From NCBI GenBank assembly GCA_024693065.1, contig JAILLP010000024.1:62001-126000 (forward strand): DNA of 64,000 nt. The letters are read 5' to 3'. Numbering within the stretch: the stretch's first letter is position 1; each line of letters begins with the position of its first letter. The notes under the pieces were generated by a model. It saw only the letters and a program-made list of their open reading frames with translations, did no database searches and was not told the DNA's origin. Positions 43,871 to 52,727 of the stretch are shown piece by piece. A program made the position numbers and the translations under genes. The DNA is from Paludibacteraceae bacterium. Lineage in GTDB: Bacteria; Bacteroidota; Bacteroidia; Bacteroidales; Paludibacteraceae.

Positions 43871-46318
43871 ATGCATTTAAAAAACTTTCTATCTGCAATA
43901 GTAATCGCTTGTTGTTCAATATGCAACATCCACGGAAGCGTGCTTATCAGCGGCATAATGGCAGACCCGGCCAGCTACGACAACATCTACGAGTACGTGC
44001 AATTCATGACCTCCGAACGCATTGATTTCTCGGAGACGCCCTACACGGTGATCATCTGCAACAACGGCACAATCCTCCACCCGAGCGGCTGGCTAACGGG
44101 AAGCACACTGACCTACGCCATACAACTCGATTCAGGAGTAGTGGAGATGGGCGAGACGTTCTACATAGGCGGTCCCACCCCGAAACTGAACGGTCCGAAT
44201 AGCGAAGACATACACTTGAAAAATTGGTTCGCAATCGATTGTACCGCCCAGGACGGAGCAGGAGGCATAGGGTTGAAACAGCAATGGAGAATAGGCATGG
44301 TAGGCAACGGAGGTCCCTCGGCGGACGGTATCGCAGTCTTTGCGGGCAAGGCGGAGGATCTGACGGAGGAGAGCGTTCCCCTGGACTGCGTCTTCTACGG
44401 GGATGCGGTGGGAGATGCGGCCGCCTACCAATACCGCCTAACGGACAGCACCCTACTCGATGAGGAGGACGATATATACCCTTCGCCCGGCAAGGAGTGC
44501 CTGATGAAGTTCGAGGGAGTCTACAACTACCTGGAGGACAAATGGGTAGTGGAACGCATAAGCTTTTCCGTACCCTCCTTCACCGAGGAAGATTTCAAGC
44601 CTGCGATCAAACTGATTCCCTACGTTTTCGACGTGGAGGTCTCCTCCACCCCCTGCGAGGAGTGCATCACCTGGAAGAGCATCCTACCTGACACCACACG
44701 ATTCGCCGTGCTTTGGCAAGAGGATTCCACCGCGGGATGTCCCGCCTACCCTACGACAATCTGCAGCATGCCCGATTCCCTGCCCGAGGGACTCAGTCTG
44801 CTGGAGTTCTCCACCGAGAAAAACCTTTGCACAGCAAACGCTCCCATGGCACAACACCTTGTAGCCATCTACCCGATGGAGAACGGTTGCATAGACACCT
44901 TAGGGTGCGATTTAGGACTCCACATAGCGCAGGCAACCTTACGGGAAACCACAACGTCCCATTTGCGGGGATGCTTGGGAGATACGACGCTCTACCTAGC
45001 AGAAGGGAGGGATAGTGTTTGGGTAGAACTGCCAACGCCCCAGTTCGACAACCCCTGCAATCAGTTTCACCTGACCAGCACCTTCCAGCCAGACTCCTTC
45101 GCACCAGGGACGTACACGTTCGATTTTGCCTTGAGGAACGAATCCGAGCAGGTGGTGGATCAATGCGCCACGCTTGTCCACGTGATAGATACGATACCAC
45201 CGATCGGACCTGACACCACGCCTACCATCGTGGACACCATACCGACAGTCTTACCTGACACCACGCCTACCATCGTGGACACCATACCGACTGTCTTACA
45301 AGATACCACGCCTACCATCGTGGACACCATACCGACTGTCTTACAAGACACTACGCCTACCATCGTGGACACCATACCGACTGTCTTACAAGATACCACG
45401 CCTACCATCGTGGACACCATACCGACAGTCTTACAAGACACTACGCCTACTATTGTGGACACCATACCGACTGTCTTACAAGATACCACGCCTGCCATCG
45501 TGGATACCATACCGACAGTCTTACCTGACACCACGCCTGCCATTGTGGATACCATACCAACTGTCTTACAAGACACCGCGCCTACCATCGTGGATACCAT
45601 ACCGACAGTCTTACAAGACACTACACCTACCATCGTGGACACCATACCGACAGTCTTACAAGATACCACGCCTACCATCGTGGATACCATACCGACTGTC
45701 TTACAAGATACCACGCCTACCATCGTGGACACCATACCGACAGTCTTACAAGACACCACGCCTACCATCGTGGATACCATACCGTCTGTTGTACCTGATA
45801 CCACGCCTACCATCGTGGATACCATACCGTCTGTTGTACCTGATACCACGCCTACCATTGTGGACACCATACCGACTGTCTTACCTGACACCACGCCTAC
45901 CATCGTGGACACCATACCGACTGTCTTACCTGACACCACGCCTACCATCGTGGATACCATACCCGAACGGGAGGAAGATGAACCGCTTTTGCCAACAGAC
46001 ACGATATCGGGAGAGAAAGGAAGCGGGAAGGCGAAAGATGTTCCGTATAACCTATTACTGACGCCTAACGGAGACGGTATAAACGACAGACTTGAGATTG
46101 AATCACTGTCGCAATATCCTGACAATGAAATCTATATCTACAACAAATGGGGCATACAAGTCTTCCATATGAAACATTACGACAACCATTGGGGAGGCGA
46201 CAACCACAATGGATTCAGCCTAGGCGGAAGGAAACTATTACCCGTCGGGACATACTATTACCTGCTTCTCTCCAAAGGGTCGAAAGCGCTGTCTGGTTTT
46301 ATTGAATTATCATATTGA
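43871..46318 (+). CDS. Secreted repeat-stalk protein with a type IX secretion type B sorting domain
   Basis: This is an 815-residue surface or secreted protein. The signal peptide (FLSAIVIACCSICNIHG) is followed by a ~200-residue N-terminal domain resembling a lamin-tail/adhesin-type beta-sandwich (VLISGIMADPASYDN, YVQFMTSERIDF, VFYGDAVGDAAA), then a second poorly conserved region to about 440. Residues 450-704 are 17 copies of a 15-residue repeat, TPTIVDTIPTVLQDT. The last ~90 residues are a gliding-motility-type C-terminal domain: LTPNGDGINDRLEIESLSQYP, IYNKWGIQVF, LPVGTYYYLLL. That is the type B signal for the type IX system, and type B substrates usually work with a dedicated PorP/SprF protein, which is encoded 3 bp downstream. 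The ligand is unknown. Confidence 0.85.
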   Translation: MHLKNFLSAIVIACCSICNIHGSVLISGIMADPASYDNIYEYVQFMTSERIDFSETPYTVIICNNGTILHPSGWLTGSTLTYAIQLDSGVVEMGETFYIGGPTPKLNGPNSEDIHLKNWFAIDCTAQDGAGGIGLKQQWRIGMVGNGGPSADGIAVFAGKAEDLTEESVPLDCVFYGDAVGDAAAYQYRLTDSTLLDEEDDIYPSPGKECLMKFEGVYNYLEDKWVVERISFSVPSFTEEDFKPAIKLIPYVFDVEVSSTPCEECITWKSILPDTTRFAVLWQEDSTAGCPAYPTTICSMPDSLPEGLSLLEFSTEKNLCTANAPMAQHLVAIYPMENGCIDTLGCDLGLHIAQATLRETTTSHLRGCLGDTTLYLAEGRDSVWVELPTPQFDNPCNQFHLTSTFQPDSFAPGTYTFDFALRNESEQVVDQCATLVHVIDTIPPIGPDTTPTIVDTIPTVLPDTTPTIVDTIPTVLQDTTPTIVDTIPTVLQDTTPTIVDTIPTVLQDTTPTIVDTIPTVLQDTTPTIVDTIPTVLQDTTPAIVDTIPTVLPDTTPAIVDTIPTVLQDTAPTIVDTIPTVLQDTTPTIVDTIPTVLQDTTPTIVDTIPTVLQDTTPTIVDTIPTVLQDTTPTIVDTIPSVVPDTTPTIVDTIPSVVPDTTPTIVDTIPTVLPDTTPTIVDTIPTVLPDTTPTIVDTIPEREEDEPLLPTDTISGEKGSGKAKDVPYNLLLTPNGDGINDRLEIESLSQYPDNEIYIYNKWGIQVFHMKHYDNHWGGDNHNGFSLGGRKLLPVGTYYYLLLSKGSKALSGFIELSY
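45218..45982 (+). repeat. 17 tandem copies of a 45-bp coding repeat
   Basis: The unit begins ACGCCTACCATCGTGGA and encodes TPTIVDTIPTVLQDT. There are 17 units at an exact 45-bp spacing; the last ends in EREED instead of TVLQD. Copies differ mainly by silent changes (ACC/ACT, GAC/GAT, ATC/ATT) and by VLP, VLQ and SVVP variants that occur in neighbouring blocks, a sign of recent unit duplication. The frame is kept because the unit is a multiple of three. Confidence 0.97.
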
Positions 46319-46321
46319 GTC

Positions 46322-47230
46322 ATGAAACATTTTCTACTGATCCTATTCATCATGGCAGGCTGGGTAGCCAAAGCCCAGCAGGAAGAACGTCCGTCGTTAT
46401 ACATGGAGAACCCATACCTCTACAACTCAGCCTGTTCGGGCTTCACAAGCGGACTGAACGTCACTCTTCAGTACACCAATCAATGGATGGGGATAGCGAG
46501 AAGTCCGAGCGAGATATCCGCCACCGTCCACAAACTATTGAGGGAAACGAACTACTCCATGGGAGGCATCGTCCTGTGCGAAAAGGCAGGCGTATCCAAG
46601 CTATTGGAGGTGGAGATGTCCGGCACCTACCGTTTCCTGGTGACCGACTGGACTTGGCTCTCCCTGAACGTGGGCGGCGGAGCTCGATGCATCGGCAAGG
46701 ACTTCTCCCTCCTTAGGCAAGACGAAGACCCCTACTTCGAGCGGCAGAAGGGAACAGAGGTGGTCGTCCGCTTCCGCATGGGGGCATGGCTACGTTTCGA
46801 AGGAGAGGATTTCCTCGCCTTCAGCGTGCGTGGTGTGGGGAACGGTCACCTACGAGCCTTCGGGCACAAGCAGGCGACCCACTTCTACCTATCCGGCGGG
46901 AAACGGTTCCGCACGAGCGCAAACAGGTATCTATCGTTAAACGGAATGCTCTACGTGGCGAAATACTCACCCTTCGGAGCGGTGGTCTCCCCCAGCCTAC
47001 AACTGAGGAAGAAATGGGAGCTCGGTCTCAGCTACCAGACGGGAAGGATGGTCTCCCCTTGGGCAAGGCTGAACCACAAGGAGAACCTCTTTCTCTCCTG
47101 CATGTACACCTTCCCAATGAGCCGTCTCTGCCAAGCCGGCAACGCCTCCACCTTCTCCCTGATGATAGGCTTCCGATGCGTGTCGAGCGAAAAAGAAAAG
47201 GAGCGAATCTACCGAAACGCTCCCCTATGA
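46322..47230 (+). CDS. PorP/SprF-family type IX secretion membrane protein
   Basis: This is a 302-residue predicted outer-membrane barrel with a signal peptide (HFLLILFIMAGWVAKAQ). The family features are the N-terminal YMENPYLYNSACSGF (the usual N-P-x-x-x-N-P-A-x-A/S-G element), LQYTNQWMGI, and a series of barrel strands ending SLMIGFRC. PorP/SprF proteins are needed for secretion or surface attachment of type B substrates. The start codon is 3 bp after the stop of the type B repeat protein, so the two form a substrate-partner pair. The protein is a specialised copy and not evidence that the core secretion genes are nearby; none are in the window. Confidence 0.88.
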   Translation: MKHFLLILFIMAGWVAKAQQEERPSLYMENPYLYNSACSGFTSGLNVTLQYTNQWMGIARSPSEISATVHKLLRETNYSMGGIVLCEKAGVSKLLEVEMSGTYRFLVTDWTWLSLNVGGGARCIGKDFSLLRQDEDPYFERQKGTEVVVRFRMGAWLRFEGEDFLAFSVRGVGNGHLRAFGHKQATHFYLSGGKRFRTSANRYLSLNGMLYVAKYSPFGAVVSPSLQLRKKWELGLSYQTGRMVSPWARLNHKENLFLSCMYTFPMSRLCQAGNASTFSLMIGFRCVSSEKEKERIYRNAPL

Positions 47231-47253
47231 TTTCTGGATGAAGGGTGACAAGC

Positions 47254-48321
47254 CTATTCGACCTGTCCGCTGATCTCCACCTCCTGCTTTTTCAGCTTGT
47301 TCTTATTTAGTTCCGCATATTGGATCCTATTCTTGTAGATATCGCAAGCGAGGTAAAGCGCATTGCGGAAGGACTCCTCCGATGCCTCGCCGACGCCCAC
47401 CTTATCATAAGAAACGTCATGAACAGGAGAGGTGCGGATGATAGGCAAGTTAGCCGTGAAGTTCACGCCGCTCTCCATGGCGATGCATTTGAACGGAGCC
47501 AAGCCCTGGTCGTGGTACATCGCCAACACTGCGTCGAAGCGTTTGAAGTTACCGCTACCGAACAACGAGTCAGCAGGGTATGGTCCGAAACATGTGACAC
47601 CCATATCCGACGCTTTCTTGATGGCAGGGATGATGATCTCCTCTTCCTCGGAGCCCAACACACCATTGTCACCCGCATGAGGGTTAAGGCCCAACACAGC
47701 GATGCGCGGACGAACCACGGAGAAGTCTTGGATAAGGGTTTTGTTCAAATCGCTCAGCTTAGAGACGATCTTATCCACCGAGAGGTAAGAAGAAACCGAC
47801 TTGATAGGCACGTGTCCAGTCACCACAGCGACCTTCAACACATCGCTCACCATCAGCATCAAGCCCTTTTCTCCATAGCCGAACTTATCCTGCAGATACT
47901 CGGAATGTCCAGGGAAATGGAACTTCTCGGACTGGATGTTCTTCTTATTGATCGGCGCCGTCACCAGCACATCGATCAATCCATCCCGCAAGTCGGACGT
48001 GGCACGCTCCAAGGCCAGAAATGCGGCATGGCCAGCCTCCTCCGTGGATTTGGCCAACTCCACCTTTATCTCCTCATCGACGCAATTGATGATGTTGGAA
48101 CGCTTCGGATTCGCCTCCGTCGCATTGGATATGACGTTCAGATTGAAGTTCTCTATATTCAACGATTTACGATGATAGGCGGCCGCCTTCGAGGAACCGT
48201 ACACGATCGGAATGCAGAACTCATTCACGCGCATGTCGGCCAATGTTTTGATAATCACCTCATAACCAATACCATTGATGTCACCCTGCGTGATGCCGAC
48301 TTTTATTTTATCTTCTTCCAT
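47254..48321 (-). CDS. pdxA: 4-hydroxythreonine-4-phosphate dehydrogenase
   Basis: PdxA oxidises 4-phosphohydroxythreonine in the DXP-dependent route to pyridoxal phosphate. The 355 residues show GITQGDINGIGYEVI, VTAPINKKNI, FPGHSEYL, LGLNPHAGDNGVLG, and AMYHDQGLAPFK with the metal-binding His and Asp. One conserved segment is unusual: the region that normally reads TS-x-x-HGT-x-x-D-x-AG here reads TSPVHDVSYDKVGVG, with the glycine after the histidine replaced. The rest is intact, so I expect it to be functional. It is the last gene of rlmN-DUF4837-pdxA; pdxJ is not in the window. Confidence 0.93.
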   Translation of the reverse strand: MEEDKIKVGITQGDINGIGYEVIIKTLADMRVNEFCIPIVYGSSKAAAYHRKSLNIENFNLNVISNATEANPKRSNIINCVDEEIKVELAKSTEEAGHAAFLALERATSDLRDGLIDVLVTAPINKKNIQSEKFHFPGHSEYLQDKFGYGEKGLMLMVSDVLKVAVVTGHVPIKSVSSYLSVDKIVSKLSDLNKTLIQDFSVVRPRIAVLGLNPHAGDNGVLGSEEEEIIIPAIKKASDMGVTCFGPYPADSLFGSGNFKRFDAVLAMYHDQGLAPFKCIAMESGVNFTANLPIIRTSPVHDVSYDKVGVGEASEESFRNALYLACDIYKNRIQYAELNKNKLKKQEVEISGQVE

Positions 48322-48372
48322 GTCTTATATTATCAGAATTATCTACTTTCTTTTTCACAAAAGTAAAAAAAA

Positions 48373-49374
48373 TTATTCAATTTCCAACGAATGGAGGACC
48401 GCCTCCACCTGTCTGATTTTATTTCTCTTTTTATGCTGTGGGGCATAGACGAACGCCTCCACGGTCACCGTTTCCTGACGCAATGTATCGACAAAAGTAC
48501 GGCTGACGAACGGTCCGCCCATGAACTCGTTCTCCGTGCGCCAAAGGCCCCGCACCTCAGTGCATTTCCTTCCCTTGTAGAGGATATGACGCTCCACCGG
48601 AGGAATGACCTCATGCTCCACACACATATAGGACCCCTCTGAAGGTCCGGGAATATATATCTTGGTGAGGGAATCCCTCTTTTCCAGAATACGGTCAAGA
48701 TCCATGTCCTTCTTGCCTTGGAAAGGCGTGCGGTACGCGAGGACATCCAGACGGGCATCAACGCTACCGTTGGACAGCCAAATGAATTTCTCGCCCACCT
48801 TGCTTTTGTTAATGTAATTAGGCAAGGAGACCCTGATGCCCAGCTTATCGTACAAGAGTTTTTTCCCTTCCGCATTCGCATATCTGTCAAAATAGAGGAT
48901 GCTACGCTCACACTCCTTATCGACGAAGAAATCGACGATAGCCCTTCCCCTCTCCTTCACGACACGCGCCATCTCCTCCTGGTTGGGGGCGGTAATCTTC
49001 ACGATGGCTTGTGTCTTAGCCCAACGATCCACGGAGAAAGAGACCTTTCCTTGGGTGTATTGCGTGCTGTCCACGTCATAAAAGATAAGGCTACGCATAG
49101 GCTTTACAATATCCGTAAACTCCTGTGTGTTAAGGAATAGGATATTAAACAACGGTTCCGCCTGCGGAAGTCCCGGCATGTCTTCATCCAAGACGTCGAA
49201 CAAGGTGCGGCCCGCATCTCCTTTCCAGATATCAGGGTCGCCCACGACCATCACATCGTAGGCATTTCCGCCTACCGTGACCGTAAACAAACCATTATCC
49301 TTCTTCGAACACGAAGTGAGCGCAGTAATTACCATGAAGGCACAACACGCTATGAAGGCAACTCTTTTTTTCAT
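48373..49374 (-). CDS. DUF4837 family lipoprotein
   Basis: This is a predicted lipoprotein of unknown function from a family restricted to Bacteroidota. The signal peptide (RVAFIACCAFMVITALTSC) ends in a lipobox; the following residues are S-K-K-D-N. I prefer the ATG at 49374 (M-K-K-R-V) over the one 12 bases upstream because it gives the usual n-region. The body has the family pattern GNAYDVMVVGDPDIWKGDAG, GLPQAEPLFNILFLN, VSFSVDRWAKTQAIVKI and SYMCVEHEVIPPVER. It lies between rlmN and pdxA, an order I recall as common in the group. Confidence 0.87.
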   Translation of the reverse strand: MKKRVAFIACCAFMVITALTSCSKKDNGLFTVTVGGNAYDVMVVGDPDIWKGDAGRTLFDVLDEDMPGLPQAEPLFNILFLNTQEFTDIVKPMRSLIFYDVDSTQYTQGKVSFSVDRWAKTQAIVKITAPNQEEMARVVKERGRAIVDFFVDKECERSILYFDRYANAEGKKLLYDKLGIRVSLPNYINKSKVGEKFIWLSNGSVDARLDVLAYRTPFQGKKDMDLDRILEKRDSLTKIYIPGPSEGSYMCVEHEVIPPVERHILYKGRKCTEVRGLWRTENEFMGGPFVSRTFVDTLRQETVTVEAFVYAPQHKKRNKIRQVEAVLHSLEIE

Positions 49375-49407
49375 GAAATCTACCATTATCGTGGATACTA
49401 AAAATTG

Positions 49408-50436
49408 CTATTTCTCGGAAATCTTTTGGGTCGACAATAATCCGCACGCCGCAAGGATATCCTCTCCCCTTGATTTTCTGATGGTTGTAGTGACACCCTT
49501 CTTGTTGAGTTGATCACGGAACCACTCCATCCGTTGCATGGAGGCGCCCTTGAAAGGGGTGTCCGGGACCGTATGGAAGCGGATAAGGTTGACCCTGCAC
49601 TCCAAGCCGGAGAGGAGCCGAACAAGCGCATCGACGTGGCGTTGCTGGTCATTCACCCCTTCGAACATCGTATATTCGAAGGAGACCCTTCTCTGGCCCG
49701 TAAAATCAAACCGTTTTATCTCCTCAAGGACCCGTGCGATAGGAAAGGCTTTCTGCGCCGGCATCATCTCCAGACGCTCCTCCGCGATCGGATTGTGCAG
49801 ACTGACCGCCAAGTGACACTGGCTTTCGGACAAGAAACGAAGCATACCCGGAATCAGTCCCACGGTGGAGACAGTGACCCTTTTCGGGCTCCAAGCATAG
49901 CCGGTCTCCGCGGTGAGGACATTCAACACACGCAACACATTATCCGTATTATCGAAAGGCTCGCCCATGCCCATGAAGACGATGTTGGTCAACTCCTTCG
50001 ACTCCGGGATCGATTGAATCTGGTTCAGTATATCCGTGGCGGTAAGCTGTCCATGGAAACCCTGCTTGCCCGTCGCGCAGAACTTACAGCCCATTTTACA
50101 ACCCACCTGAGTGGAGACGCACAAAGTACAGCGGTCCCCGTCCGGAATCATTACGCTCTCGACGAATCCACCGGCGACCTCGAAGAGATACTTCTTCGTG
50201 CCATCCTTCGAGACGGTAGTCTGGATAGGCTTATAGCAGCCCACCTCATATGCGTCGGCCAACTTGGTGCGGTTCGACAACGACAGGTTGGTCATCTCAT
50301 CAATGGAGGTCACCCGTTTTTTGTAGAGCCAGTCAGCGATCTGCTTAGCGGTGAAAGAAGGCATGGACATCTCTTGGACAATCTGTTTCAGTTCGTCCAG
50401 CGGCAACGCCAATAACGGTTTCCTTTGCTTATCCAT
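49408..50436 (-). CDS. rlmN: 23S rRNA/tRNA adenine C2-methyltransferase
   Basis: RlmN is a radical SAM enzyme that methylates A2503 of 23S rRNA and A37 of some tRNAs. The 342-residue protein contains the cluster motif CKMGCKFCATG, the GMGEPFDN SAM-binding block, the N-terminal SFTAKQIADWLYKKRV domain and ESQCHLAVSLHNP, and the C-terminal region RVNLIRFHTVP with a conserved cysteine near the end (AACGLL). It is first in the rlmN-DUF4837-pdxA operon. Confidence 0.95.
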   Translation of the reverse strand: MDKQRKPLLALPLDELKQIVQEMSMPSFTAKQIADWLYKKRVTSIDEMTNLSLSNRTKLADAYEVGCYKPIQTTVSKDGTKKYLFEVAGGFVESVMIPDGDRCTLCVSTQVGCKMGCKFCATGKQGFHGQLTATDILNQIQSIPESKELTNIVFMGMGEPFDNTDNVLRVLNVLTAETGYAWSPKRVTVSTVGLIPGMLRFLSESQCHLAVSLHNPIAEERLEMMPAQKAFPIARVLEEIKRFDFTGQRRVSFEYTMFEGVNDQQRHVDALVRLLSGLECRVNLIRFHTVPDTPFKGASMQRMEWFRDQLNKKGVTTTIRKSRGEDILAACGLLSTQKISEK

Positions 50437-50473
50437 TGTAGGGCCGAGATTACAATCCGATAGGATGACAATC

Positions 50474-50481
50474 CAAAAATA
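50474..50481 (-). promoter_or_regulatory. -7 element of the rlmN operon
   Basis: On the minus strand TATTTTTG followed by GATTG, about 38 bases before the rlmN ATG. A -33 box would fall in the preceding terminator and is not evident. Confidence 0.45.
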
Positions 50482-50495
50482 ATATAACTAAAAAA

Positions 50496-50527
50496 GGCGC
50501 GAGGAAAATACAAGTTAACCTCGCGCC
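50496..50527 (-). terminator. Terminator of the peptidylprolyl isomerase gene
   Basis: GGCGCGAGG (50496-50504) pairs with CCTCGCGCC (50519-50527) over a 14-base loop. On the minus strand it continues with TTTTTTAG. Confidence 0.88.
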
Positions 50528-50548
50528 CAATATTCTAAACCAATTCAA

Positions 50549-52636
50549 TTAAAAGAACGTGGAACGATTATCCACGATATCAGTTTTTTCGAGCAACACG
50601 TCCATAGAACGTCTGTACAGCATCTCCAATTCTCTACGACGGTTGTTTGGAGCAGCCCCCTCAACAGGTTTCTTACCCAACACCTTCACCTTGTAGACAC
50701 CGCTCACGCCCTTAATAGGTGCGGAAGTCTCGCCCTCATTCAATGAGCAAAGGCTTGCGAGGACAGCTGGGTCTTGGGTGTTAACATCGAAACGGGCATC
50801 ATTCACCGTATCGATACGTTCAACGCAAGCGGCGATATCCTTATCCTTCCACTCTGCGATGGTAGCCGCAGCCTTCTTATCCTCCATCACCTTTCTCTTG
50901 GAGTAATCATTCGCATAGCTGTAAGTATATGGGAGGAATCCCTTTTCGACCACACCTGTCACAGCAGCGATCACGCATTGGTTAGGGAACTCAAAAGGTT
51001 GGGAAGTGATATCACCCACCTCATGATTGTATGCCCAAGTAATCACCTTACGAGCGTTTTCTATGTTACTGTTTCTGATTTGGTAATCATTCTCAAAGAT
51101 CGGAGAATACTCATAAGCGAACAAACCAGCGGCTGAAGCGTTGTTGGAGAAGTCGTCCAAAGTAGTATTCTCGCTGAGGTACTTGCTAGCCTTCTCGTAA
51201 TATTTACGATAGGTATCGGTTCCAGACTCAATCATCACAGCCACCTCTGCCAATTTAACCTTGCGGACAGGAGCCGTTATTGAATCGATCTTAACGATGA
51301 TTTGATCATCCTTATCCGACATTTGGAACACTTGTCCGACCTTGCCGTTGAACGCAGTCTCATCGAAGTCCTTGAATCTGCTGAACATACCCTCTCTCAA
51401 CCAGCCGAACTCACCTTTTCTCTTTTGGGAATTATCCATGGAGAATTTCTCCGCCAAGTCACCGAACGAAGCACCATCCTTGATTGCGCCATAGATGCTA
51501 TCGGCTTTCTTCTTAGGGTCATCGCCCTTGGCAGTCTTCGCCAAGAAGATAAGGGAAATCTTCACAGAATCAGGACGGGAAATCACATCAGAAAGAATCT
51601 TAGCCGTTTTATAGAAAAGACCATCCACGAAAGTTGGGATAACGGAATCCTTTTTGCCAGAGAAAGCGAACTCCCTCAAAGAGAAATCAATATCAGACTC
51701 CTTCATGTAGACATTCTGGGAAACGAAACTAGGATCGCTCTCCTGAGCAGCCAACAAATAGGCGTCCTCTACCGTATTGATGTTTTTGAATTCATTCTCG
51801 TTATCGATGGCTCTAGCCTTAGCCTCTGCAGAATCCTCCGCACCTGGGCGAACATCAAAAACGATTGCCTTAATAGAACGGAACTTGTCCGTCTTGAAAG
51901 TATTCTTAATCTTCTCGTACTCAGCGCGACCCTCCTCCTCCGTCACAGCAAATGCGGAATCAGGCATAAGGAAGTATGGTTTGAACGCGCAAGCGAAATC
52001 CACTTGATTGTTAGCATATTTTGCGATGAGGTTCTTCTCAGCCTCAGGCGCTTTCGTAGCGTTTGACGTCAAAGTGATGAGTTTCTCGTAAGCGATCGTA
52101 TTGACCAACTTATTCTCAACACACAACCAACCACTGTACACGTCCTTAAGATACTCATTCGACGCCTCATCCGGATTTTCCTCCAATTGTTTGAAAGTGC
52201 GAAGAAGTCCTTCCAATCTCTGTACGCTGAAATTACCGTTCTCATCCTTCAGGATTTGCAGGTTCCACAACTCTCTGTGAGGATTCACCTTCGTGTAATA
52301 CTCCAACTCTTCTTCGGAAATAGACAATCCGATCTTAGACATTTGGTCCTCCAACATGTTGGTAATCACAAATGTTTGCCAAGCCTCAGTACGAACATCA
52401 GCATCGCTCACATTCCTACCTTCCAACTTGTTGAAATTAGTGAATGCATCAATACTCTTCTGGAACTCAGCATAGTTCATCTTCTTTCCACAAACTTCAC
52501 CGACCTGCTCGCGATTCGAGTTGAAAATCGCATTTGAGTTACTCAAGAAATCACCAATAACGAAACAAAGCAATGCCACGAACACGACTACCATGACAAT
52601 CTTGCCCCGCTTCCTAATTTTCTCTAATGTTGCCAT
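50549..52636 (-). CDS. PpiD/SurA-like periplasmic peptidylprolyl isomerase
   Basis: This is a 695-residue inner-membrane-anchored folding factor for exported proteins. A single transmembrane segment near the N-terminus (GKIVMVVVFVALLCFVIGDFL) is followed by a SurA_N-like chaperone region (MNYAEFQKSIDAFTNFNKLEG, MLEDQMSKIGLSISEEELEYY) and a parvulin domain (DGASFGDLAEKFSMDNSQKRKGEFGWLREGMF, about 375-450). A long C-terminal helical region completes the PpiD-type layout. It has its own promoter and terminator but sits directly after the coaX-OMP-TPR-lptC genes, an envelope-assembly neighbourhood. Confidence 0.9.
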   Translation of the reverse strand: MATLEKIRKRGKIVMVVVFVALLCFVIGDFLSNSNAIFNSNREQVGEVCGKKMNYAEFQKSIDAFTNFNKLEGRNVSDADVRTEAWQTFVITNMLEDQMSKIGLSISEEELEYYTKVNPHRELWNLQILKDENGNFSVQRLEGLLRTFKQLEENPDEASNEYLKDVYSGWLCVENKLVNTIAYEKLITLTSNATKAPEAEKNLIAKYANNQVDFACAFKPYFLMPDSAFAVTEEEGRAEYEKIKNTFKTDKFRSIKAIVFDVRPGAEDSAEAKARAIDNENEFKNINTVEDAYLLAAQESDPSFVSQNVYMKESDIDFSLREFAFSGKKDSVIPTFVDGLFYKTAKILSDVISRPDSVKISLIFLAKTAKGDDPKKKADSIYGAIKDGASFGDLAEKFSMDNSQKRKGEFGWLREGMFSRFKDFDETAFNGKVGQVFQMSDKDDQIIVKIDSITAPVRKVKLAEVAVMIESGTDTYRKYYEKASKYLSENTTLDDFSNNASAAGLFAYEYSPIFENDYQIRNSNIENARKVITWAYNHEVGDITSQPFEFPNQCVIAAVTGVVEKGFLPYTYSYANDYSKRKVMEDKKAAATIAEWKDKDIAACVERIDTVNDARFDVNTQDPAVLASLCSLNEGETSAPIKGVSGVYKVKVLGKKPVEGAAPNNRRRELEMLYRRSMDVLLEKTDIVDNRSTFF

Positions 52637-52682
52637 TTATTTGATTATTAATTATTTTATATTTTTTACATTTTTTAGCGCA

Positions 52683-52713
52683 CGAAATTAGTAAAAATAC
52701 GTTCAATCTGAAA
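52683..52713 (-). promoter_or_regulatory. Promoter of the peptidylprolyl isomerase gene
   Basis: On the minus strand TTTC (52713-52710), 19 bases, TAATTTCG (52690-52683) followed by TGCGC. The leader is about 40 bases. Confidence 0.65.
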
Positions 52714-52727
52714 CATTTTTATGAAAT

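Noticed and set aside
45218-45982. Possible CRISPR array (regular repeats)
   Set aside because: Units are contiguous with no unique spacers, the period is a multiple of three inside a coding frame, and there are no cas genes.
45453-46061. 202-codon plus-strand repeat ORF in another frame
   Set aside because: Out-of-frame reading of the same repeat array.
45160-46125. 321-codon minus-strand ORF with a regular 15-residue repeat
   Set aside because: The regularity is only the antisense reading of the 45-bp coding repeat; the plus-strand frame has the signal peptide and sorting domain.
47320-48366. 348-codon plus-strand ORF opposite pdxA
   Set aside because: Antisense shadow of pdxA.
49510-50415. 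301-codon plus-strand ORF opposite rlmN
   Set aside because: Antisense shadow of rlmN; no recognisable domain.
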